12,118 bases of DNA from RECO01 sp050485385 (GTDB taxonomy: Bacteria > Pseudomonadota > Alphaproteobacteria > Geminicoccales > Geminicoccaceae), in contig JBJHBG010000128.1 in assembly GCA_050485385.1 (NCBI GenBank), positions 1 to 12,118 of the forward strand, in the 5' to 3' direction. The position numbers were made by a program, and so were the translations under genes. Position 1 is the stretch's first letter. Each line of letters opens with the position of its first letter. This document shows positions 6,738-12,118 of this stretch, piece after piece. The notes under the pieces are model-generated. The model saw nothing but the letters and a program-made list of their open reading frames with translations, was not told the origin of the DNA and searched no databases.

Positions 6738-7511
6738 ATGACCGAGGACTTGCTCTACGAGCGGAAGGGCGCCGTCGGCTACGTCACCTTCAACCGGCCG
6801 CAGGCGCGCAACGCCTTCACCTTCGCCATGTACGACCGGCTGCGCCAGGTGTTCGAGGGGCTGGACCGGGAAGAGGGGCTGAAGGTCCTGGTGCTCACCG
6901 GCGCCGGCGAGAAGGCCTTTGCCGCCGGCACCGACATCAACGAGTTCCGCGCCTTCTCCACGCCCGAGGACGCGATCCGCTACGAGGAGCGGGGCGAGGA
7001 ACTGTACCAACTGATCGAGCGCACCCCAATCCCGACCATCGCCGCCATCGCCGGGGCCTGCACCGGCGGCGGCGCGGGCATCGCCGCCGCCTGCGACCTC
7101 CGCATCGCGCTCAAGAACGTGCGCATCGGCTTTCCCATCGCCCGCACCCTCGGCAACTGCCTGTCGATGGGCAACTACGCGCGGTTGGCGGCGCTGTTCG
7201 GCATGAGCCGCGCCAAGGAGATGATCTTCACCGCCCGCCTGCTCGGGGCCGACGAGGCGCTCGCCGCCGGCTTCGTCAGCGAGGTGGTGGACGATCACGC
7301 GACGCTGCTGCGGCGCGCCGACGAGCTGGCGGCGACCGTGGCGGGCCACGCACCGTTGACGCTGGCGGCCACCAAGGAGGCGTTCCGCCGGCTGCGCGAG
7401 GGCAACCGCGAGGCGAAGGACCTCATCCTGAGCTGCTACATGAGCAACGACTTCAAGGAAGGGCTGGACGCGTTCTTGACCAAGCGTCAGCCGCAATGGA
7501 CCGGCAAGTGA
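6738..7511 (+). CDS. Enoyl-CoA hydratase/isomerase family (crotonase) protein lacking both hydratase glutamates
   Basis: The 257-residue protein is a single-domain crotonase acting on an acyl-CoA. Oxyanion-hole segments are present: AAGTDINEF (62-70) and the glycine-rich GACTGGGAGIAAACD (106-120). In true enoyl-CoA hydratases this second segment reads GGGxE and a second Glu follows in a PE motif. Here those positions are Gly114 and, in IGFPIARTLGN (130-140), Ile134, so both catalytic glutamates are missing. Simple hydratase action is thus doubtful. Crotonases without the pair include isomerases, dehalogenases, decarboxylases and C-C lyases. Length is normal. An AGAGG site lies just before the ATG, 15 bp after the PdxA-like gene, and the CoA-transferase follows after 10 bp. 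That pairing suggests its substrate is the CoA ester made next door. Confidence 0.9.
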   Translation: MTEDLLYERKGAVGYVTFNRPQARNAFTFAMYDRLRQVFEGLDREEGLKVLVLTGAGEKAFAAGTDINEFRAFSTPEDAIRYEERGEELYQLIERTPIPTIAAIAGACTGGGAGIAAACDLRIALKNVRIGFPIARTLGNCLSMGNYARLAALFGMSRAKEMIFTARLLGADEALAAGFVSEVVDDHATLLRRADELAATVAGHAPLTLAATKEAFRRLREGNREAKDLILSCYMSNDFKEGLDAFLTKRQPQWTGK

Positions 7512-7521
7512 GGACAGGGCG

Positions 7522-8724
7522 ATGACGGCACTTCAGGGCATCAAGGTCGTCGACCTCACCCACGTCATGGCGGGGCCGACCTGCACGCTGATGCTGGCCG
7601 ACCTCGGCGCCGATGTGATCAAGGTCGAGAAGGTGCCGGGCGGCGACGACACGCGGCGCAGCAAGCCGCCGCAGATCGGCGACGAGGCGGCCTCGTTCTT
7701 GATGATGAACCGCAACAAGCGCGGCATCGTGATCGACCTCAAGACCGACGCCGGACGTGCCGTCCTGAAGGGGCTGATGGATACGGCCGACGTCGTGGTC
7801 GAGAACTACCGCCACGACACGCTCGCCAAGCTCGGCATCACCTTCGACGACGCCCGCACCCGCAATCCCGGGCTGATCTGGTGTTCGCTCTCCGGCTTCG
7901 GCCGCACCGGCCCCTATGCCACCAAGGGCGGCTTCGACCTCGTGGCGCAGGCGATGAGCGGCATCATGAGCGTCACCGGCGCCAGCCGCGACGAGCCGCC
8001 GATGAAGTGCGGGCCGCCGTTGACCGACATCACCTGCGGGCTGCTGGCCGCCATCGGCATCCTCGCGGCATTGCAGGCACGCACCCGCACCGGCAAGGGG
8101 CAGTTCGTCGACACCTCGCTCTACGAGGCCGGCATCATCCACACCTACTGGCAGTCGGCCATCGCGCTTGCGACCGGCGTCGCGCCGGGACCGATGGGCT
8201 CGGCGCATCCGTTGAACGCGCCCTATCAGGCGTTCCGCACGGCCGACGGCTGGATCGTCGTCGGCGGCGCCAACCAGACCAACTGGCTCAGGATCACCCA
8301 GATCCTGGAGGCGCCCGAACTGGCCGAGGACCCGCGCTTCCGGGAGAACGCCGGGCGGATGGCCAACCTCGTCGAGCTCGAGGCCGAACTCACCGCGCAC
8401 TTCGTCACCCGGACGAGTGCCGAGTGGTTGGCCAAGCTGGACGCGGCGGGCGTGCCGGCGGGGCCCGTCAACGACATCAACCAGATGCATCAGGACCCGC
8501 AGACCCTGGCCCGCGAAATGGTGACCGAAGTGCCGCACACCTCGCTCGGCGCCTTCAAGACCATCGGTCTGCCGATCAAGCTGTCCGACACGCCGGGTGG
8601 ACCGAAGCGCGGAGCACCCCTCTACGGCGAACACACCCGCGAGGTCTTGCGGGAACACGGCTACGACGAGGCCACCATCGAGCGCCTCGTCGCGGAGGGT
8701 GCGGTCCGCGCCGTGGACGGCTAG
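7522..8724 (+). CDS. Family III CoA-transferase (CaiB/BaiF/formyl-CoA transferase type)
   Basis: The 400-residue enzyme moves CoA from a donor CoA ester to a free carboxylic acid through an aspartyl intermediate. Family marks include LADLGADVIKVE (25-36) and the MMNRNKRGIVIDLK segment (61-74). They also include SGFGRTGPY (124-132) and PPLTDITCG (165-173) with Asp169, aligning with the catalytic Asp169 of formyl-CoA transferase. The C-terminal part has the usual GPVNDI (462-type) element near 313. Length is typical and the active site is intact. Donor and acceptor are unknown; succinyl-CoA is a common donor in such operons. In context it would activate the imported acid, or an oxidised product of it, for the crotonase. 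AGGACAGGG precedes the ATG. Confidence 0.94.
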   Translation: MTALQGIKVVDLTHVMAGPTCTLMLADLGADVIKVEKVPGGDDTRRSKPPQIGDEAASFLMMNRNKRGIVIDLKTDAGRAVLKGLMDTADVVVENYRHDTLAKLGITFDDARTRNPGLIWCSLSGFGRTGPYATKGGFDLVAQAMSGIMSVTGASRDEPPMKCGPPLTDITCGLLAAIGILAALQARTRTGKGQFVDTSLYEAGIIHTYWQSAIALATGVAPGPMGSAHPLNAPYQAFRTADGWIVVGGANQTNWLRITQILEAPELAEDPRFRENAGRMANLVELEAELTAHFVTRTSAEWLAKLDAAGVPAGPVNDINQMHQDPQTLAREMVTEVPHTSLGAFKTIGLPIKLSDTPGGPKRGAPLYGEHTREVLREHGYDEATIERLVAEGAVRAVDG

Positions 8725-8726
8725 CC

Positions 8727-9821
8727 GTGAAGATCGCCAAGGTCGAGGCGAGCGTTCACCGCATCCGGGCCGTGCTGCCGGTCAGCGGCAAGCCGGCCGG
8801 CGACACGCTCCGCGTCGTCTGTCAGGTGACCACGGACGACGGCCGCATCGGCATCGGCATGACCGGCCGCTTCCTCGCCCACGGCACGGCGGCGGCGGTG
8901 AACCACCATCTGGGGCCGGCGGTGGTCGGCATGGACCCCCGCCGCGTCGAGGCGGTGAGTGCGGCGATGGCCAAGCTGGCCACCGAGCGTGGCCGCCAGA
9001 CCGGCATCAACCTCGCCGCCATGGCCTGCATCGACCTCGCCTCGTGGGATCTCTGGGGCCAGAGCACGGGGCAGAGCGTGGCCCAACTGCTGGGCGGGGC
9101 GGACGACGGAGCCGAGGTCTACGTCACCTTCGGCTTCCCCACGTACGACGACGACCAACTCGTCGAGGTGGCGCGGCTGCTTCTCGGGCAGGGTCATCGG
9201 CGGCTGAAGGTGCTGGTCGGCACCAGCCACGGCGTCGGCCGCGACATCGCGCGGATGCGCAAGGTGCGCGACGCCGTCGGCGGCGACGTGATGCTGGCGA
9301 TGGACGCCAACGAGGGCATTGCCCTGGACGCAGCCGTGGCCATCGCCCGGGGTGTCGAAGAGCTAGGCGTCGCCTGGTTCGAAGATCCGGTGGTCAATGG
9401 CGATGCCCGCGACCTGCGCGAGCTACGGCGCAAGACCGCGATTCCGCTGTCGGCGGGGCAGATGGACGGGCATACGTCGCGCTTCCGCGACTGGCTCGAG
9501 CACGACGCCCTCGACATCCTCATGCCCAACTCGATGTTCAACGGCGGCATGACCGAGACGCGCCGTGTGGCGGCCCTAGCCCACGTCTACAACCGACCGC
9601 TGTCGGACGCCGGCGGCGGTGGCGTCTTCTGTCTCCATCACGTCGCGGGCTTCGCGCACGGCACGCTCGCCGAGATGCACCTCGGCGCCGATCAGGTCGA
9701 ACATGCGCTCTTCGTCGACGTGCCGGAGCCCGTGGACGGCCGGACCCCGATCCCCGCCCGGCCGGGCTGGGGCGTCGAGCTCGACCGCGACCGCCTCCGC
9801 GAAACGCTGGTCACGCCCTGA
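8727..9821 (+). CDS. Enolase-superfamily (mandelate racemase/muconate lactonizing type) protein with atypical active site
   Basis: The 364-residue protein has the N-terminal capping domain (about 1-125) and a TIM-barrel domain. Enolase-superfamily enzymes abstract a proton alpha to a carboxylate with Mg bound. Visible residues are Lys161 (RRLKVLVG), metal ligands Asp193 (AMDANEG) and Glu219 (WFEDP), and Gln245 (SAGQMDG) where the third ligand is normally Glu. The second Lys of KxK is Leu163. The Asp of the mandelate-racemase Asp/His dyad aligns with Asn268 (MPNSM), and the His region is glycine-rich (DAGGGGVF, 294-301). Glucarate dehydratase uses Asn as third ligand, so Gln may still bind metal. 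It could be a dehydratase, cycloisomerase or racemase of a sugar-like acid. The GTG at 8727, only 2 bp after the CoA-transferase stop and with no clear Shine-Dalgarno, implies reinitiation. No in-frame ATG occurs before residue 45. Confidence 0.9.
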   Translation: MKIAKVEASVHRIRAVLPVSGKPAGDTLRVVCQVTTDDGRIGIGMTGRFLAHGTAAAVNHHLGPAVVGMDPRRVEAVSAAMAKLATERGRQTGINLAAMACIDLASWDLWGQSTGQSVAQLLGGADDGAEVYVTFGFPTYDDDQLVEVARLLLGQGHRRLKVLVGTSHGVGRDIARMRKVRDAVGGDVMLAMDANEGIALDAAVAIARGVEELGVAWFEDPVVNGDARDLRELRRKTAIPLSAGQMDGHTSRFRDWLEHDALDILMPNSMFNGGMTETRRVAALAHVYNRPLSDAGGGGVFCLHHVAGFAHGTLAEMHLGADQVEHALFVDVPEPVDGRTPIPARPGWGVELDRDRLRETLVTP

Positions 9822-9826
9822 GTTTG

Positions 9827-9840
9827 GCCTTGCATGCCAA
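9827..9840 (+). promoter_or_regulatory. Shared operator-like motif, copy 3, upstream of second dctP
   Basis: GCCTTGCATGCCAA begins 5 bases after the stop of the enolase-superfamily gene. The 11-base core CTTGCATGCCA (9829-9839) matches copies 1 and 2. It ends 74 bases before the second dctP ATG, against 73 bases for copy 2. The 92-bp gap around it is the largest in the plus-strand gene run, consistent with an internal promoter for the second TRAP unit. No convincing -35/-10 pair was found. Confidence 0.5.
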
Positions 9841-9913
9841 TCGCGGCCATGCTTCGGATGCGGTGAGATGGAAGCGATCCGCGACGAACGCGGGCTTGAT
9901 CGGGGAGACCACC

Positions 9914-10912
9914 ATGCAGCGACGAATCCTCCTGGGCATCACTACGGCGGCGGCGGCCGGTGCCTTGCTTCTGCCGCTGGCGGCGGAGGCCCAGACCAAT
10001 CTGCGCTACGCCCATGTCGGCTCCGAGGGTGACATCCAGTATTGGTATGCCGAAGCCGCGAGCGAGGCGATGCCGGAGGTCACCGAGGGTCGCGTCACGG
10101 TCACGGTCTTCCCGAACTCGCAGCTCGGCGGGGTTCAGGAGACCATCGATGGCGTCCGCAGCGGCTCCATCCACATGGCCCACCACGAGTTCGCCTCGCT
10201 GGCGCGGCTCGTGCCGGACATCGCCGTGTTCAACGCGCCCTTCATCTACCGTGACGGCGCGCACGCGCTGCAGGCGACCGACCCGCAGACCTCGGAGGTC
10301 CTGCAGGAGTTCAACGAGCAACTGATCGCCGACGGCGGCATGCGCATCGTCGGCCGGCTCTTCCGCGGCGCCCGGCAGATGACCGCCAACCAGGCGATCT
10401 ACTCGCCGGCCGATCTCCAGGGTAAGCCCTTCCGCGGCGTGCCGTTGCAGCTCTGGACCAGCATGGTGAGCGGCATGGGAGCGATCCCGACCCCGGTCGA
10501 GGTGAGCGAACTGCCGACCGCGCTGATGACCGGCATGGTGGTGGGGCAGGAGAACCCGCTTACCATGATCAACGCGAACCGGCTCTACGAGGTGCAGAAC
10601 CACGTGATGTTGACCTCGCACATGCAGAACGTGCTGCCGGTGTTCGTCAACGAGCGGGCGTGGCAGGGGCTGAGCGACGACGACCGCCAGGCGATCCTGA
10701 CGGCGTTGGACGAGTTGGCCTACGAGACCTTGGCGCAGGCCCAGGCGGCCGAGGAGGAACTGATCGGCGAGCTCGAGGGCAAGGGCATGACCTTCATCAC
10801 CGAGGCCGACGGGCTCGACATCGAGGCCTTCCGCGAGGGTGTGCTGGCCCAGGTGAACGCCGACTTCCCCACCTGGGGCCCCTATATCGAGCGCATCGCG
10901 GCGATCCAGTAG
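9914..10912 (+). CDS. dctP: TRAP transporter solute-binding protein DctP (system 2)
   Basis: The 332-residue protein starts with a signal peptide (QRR, hydrophobic 5-22, likely cleavage after AEAQ near residue 27). Binding-protein features are FPNSQLGG (66-73), Arg151 and Arg154 in LFRGARQMT, Arg174 in GKPFRGVP (carboxylate-binding Arg position) and TGMVVGQENP (206-215). In that last motif a Val replaces the Asp common in DctP and present in system 1. The two DctP proteins share only family motifs, so this is not a recent duplication, and the ligands probably differ. The ATG follows GGGGAG. The permease genes follow directly, with no hairpin in the 9-bp gap, unlike system 1. A hydroxy- or keto-acid ligand is the default inference. 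Confidence 0.95.
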   Translation: MQRRILLGITTAAAAGALLLPLAAEAQTNLRYAHVGSEGDIQYWYAEAASEAMPEVTEGRVTVTVFPNSQLGGVQETIDGVRSGSIHMAHHEFASLARLVPDIAVFNAPFIYRDGAHALQATDPQTSEVLQEFNEQLIADGGMRIVGRLFRGARQMTANQAIYSPADLQGKPFRGVPLQLWTSMVSGMGAIPTPVEVSELPTALMTGMVVGQENPLTMINANRLYEVQNHVMLTSHMQNVLPVFVNERAWQGLSDDDRQAILTALDELAYETLAQAQAAEEELIGELEGKGMTFITEADGLDIEAFREGVLAQVNADFPTWGPYIERIAAIQ

Positions 10913-10921
10913 GTCGCCGGC

Positions 10922-11473
10922 GTGGCCGCGTCGTCGCCCTCGGACGAGTTCGTGCTGGACCGCTGGCTGCGCCATGTCCGGCTCTTCATCCGGGGGCTCG
11001 GCGTGGCGCTGCTCGTCGTCCTGATCGCGATGCCGGCGATCCAGGTCTTTCTGCGCGAGGTGCTCAGAGCACCCTTCGTCGGTGCGGAGGAACTGACCCG
11101 GTTCATGCTGATCTGCGTCGTCATGGTGACGGTGCCCTACACCATCTCGTCCGGCGCCAGCGTACGCATGGAGGAGTTCCTGCACGCGCTGCCGCTCCGC
11201 TTGCAGCAGGCGATCCATCTCCTGATCGCCGCAGCCGGCGCCAGTGCGTTCGGCTATGCGGCTCTGTCGGTGGCGACGGCAACGCTCAGGAACCTCAACA
11301 ACGCGACGCCGACCCTCGGCATTCCCTATTGGGTCTTCTTCTCCGCCGCGCTCGTCGGCTTCGCCCTCGCCGTGGTCGAGTTCCTTATCCTCTTGGTGAA
11401 GGCGTGGCTCCGGCGGCCGCTCTACGTCACCTTCGATGCGGAAGAGCCGCCCGATGAGCCGACCCTCGCCTGA
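10922..11473 (+). CDS. dctQ: TRAP transporter small permease DctQ (system 2)
   Basis: The 183-residue membrane protein has four hydrophobic segments (about 24-46, 57-77, 95-118, 134-160) and the family element FVGAEELTRF before the second one. It is the small permease subunit partnering the DctM that follows. Translation must begin at GTG (10922), since the first in-frame ATG would remove the first membrane segment. The ribosome site is weak, which with the 9-bp gap suggests coupling to dctP translation. The charged tail (EEPPDEP) is a typical cytoplasmic end. Confidence 0.9.
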   Translation: MAASSPSDEFVLDRWLRHVRLFIRGLGVALLVVLIAMPAIQVFLREVLRAPFVGAEELTRFMLICVVMVTVPYTISSGASVRMEEFLHALPLRLQQAIHLLIAAAGASAFGYAALSVATATLRNLNNATPTLGIPYWVFFSAALVGFALAVVEFLILLVKAWLRRPLYVTFDAEEPPDEPTLA

Positions 11474-11496
11474 CGCGCCCAAGGGGCGCTGATCCG

Positions 11497-12118
11497 GTGG
11501 GCTTCGTCGTCCTCGCTGCCTTCGCCGCGCTGTTCGTCCTCGGCTTCCCGGTCGTTCTCGCGATCCTGATCCCGGCCGCGGTCTACATCGCCTTCGCCGG
11601 CCTGCCGATCGAACTCGTCGGCCAGCGCATGGCCTACGCGCTCGACAGCTTCCCCTTGGTTGCCGTGCCGGTGTTCATCTTCGTCGGCAACCTGATGAAC
11701 CAGGCCGGCATCACCGAACGCATCTTCCGCTTCGCCGACACGGCCGTCGGCCGGGCACCGGGCGGGCTCGCCCAGGTCAACATCTTCTCCAGCCTGATCT
11801 TCTCCGGCATGAGCGGGGCGGCCCTCGCCGACGTTGCGGGCCTCGGCCGGATCGAGATCAAGGCGATGATCCGCCGCGGCTTTACCCGCCCCTTCGCCGC
11901 TGCCGTCACCACCGCCTCGTGCATCGTCGGCCCGATCTTCCCGCCGTCGATCCCCCTCATCATCTACGGCTCGGTCACCGGCGTCTCGATCGTGCAACTC
12001 CTGCTCGCGGGCATCCTGCCGGCCATCCTGTGTGTGGCGATGTTGATGCTGACGACGGCGGTCCTCGCCTGGGTCCGTGGCTATCCGCGCGCCGCGCGCT
12101 GGTCCAGGCCGCACGAGA
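11497..12118 (+). CDS. dctM: TRAP transporter large permease DctM (system 2), truncated by window edge
   Basis: From a GTG at 11497, 207 codons run open to the edge. The protein is clearly DctM: FPLVAVPVFIFVGNLMNQAG (52-71), FSGMSGAALADVAGLG (102-117) and FPPSIPLIIYG (148-158) match the landmarks of system 1. About half of a normal 425-residue DctM is visible, and nothing in it is broken. AAGGGG at 11481-11486 lies about 10 bases before the GTG, slightly long for a ribosome site. The gap from dctQ is 23 bp. Any further operon genes lie outside the window. Confidence 0.93.
   Translation, partial: MGFVVLAAFAALFVLGFPVVLAILIPAAVYIAFAGLPIELVGQRMAYALDSFPLVAVPVFIFVGNLMNQAGITERIFRFADTAVGRAPGGLAQVNIFSSLIFSGMSGAALADVAGLGRIEIKAMIRRGFTRPFAAAVTTASCIVGPIFPPSIPLIIYGSVTGVSIVQLLLAGILPAILCVAMLMLTTAVLAWVRGYPRAARWSRPHE

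Noticed and set aside
9879..9893. CCGCG/CGCGG hairpin in the gap before the second dctP
   Set aside because: Only five base pairs, which is common by chance at this GC content.
9692..11482. A 596-codon minus-strand open frame opposite dctP and dctQ of system 2
   Set aside because: Same pattern of antisense low-complexity translation over well-supported genes.
1..12118. CRISPR array, tRNA or rRNA genes, defence or toxin systems, replication origin
   Set aside because: No spaced direct repeats, clover-leaf or rRNA signature, or defence-type domains were seen on either strand.

Overview
The window is GC-rich DNA, with G or C at most third codon positions, and looks like an alphaproteobacterium (inference from composition, TRAP transporter content and gene style; no rRNA or marker gene is present to confirm it). 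It is an accessory catabolic locus with no housekeeping genes.

Left edge (1-540): the last 38 codons of an IS481-type transposase, then about 340 bp with no convincing gene, then a rho-independent terminator that reads on the minus strand. Stress module (541-2608): a minus-strand pair, pirin then ycaC (isochorismatase-fold hydrolase), ends at that terminator. It is divergently transcribed from an HxlR-family winged-helix regulator, and a bulged dyad lies in the shared promoter gap.

Catabolic operon (2843-9821, plus strand): a complete TRAP transporter (DctP, DctQ, DctM), a PdxA-like dehydrogenase, a crotonase, a family III CoA-transferase and an enolase-superfamily enzyme. Gaps run from a 4-bp overlap to 64 bp. 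A 92-bp gap then leads into a second, unrelated TRAP system (DctP, DctQ and a DctM that runs off the right edge).

The enzymes suggest import of one or more organic acids, CoA activation by the CoA-transferase, chemistry on the acyl-CoA by the crotonase, and dehydration/isomerisation plus oxidation by the enolase-superfamily and PdxA-like proteins. The substrate cannot be read from the sequence. Three of the four enzymes depart from the textbook active-site residues of their families: PdxA-like (the GHTE region), crotonase (both hydratase glutamates) and enolase superfamily (second Lys of KxK, third metal-ligand Glu, Asp/His dyad). This fits an uncharacterised pathway better than a standard one.

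The best unlisted signal is an 11-bp word, CTTGCATGCCA, present three times and only in non-coding DNA. One copy sits at nearly the same distance (73 and 74 bp) before each of the two dctP start codons, and an inverted copy lies 112 bp upstream of the first. It looks like an operator that co-regulates both TRAP units.
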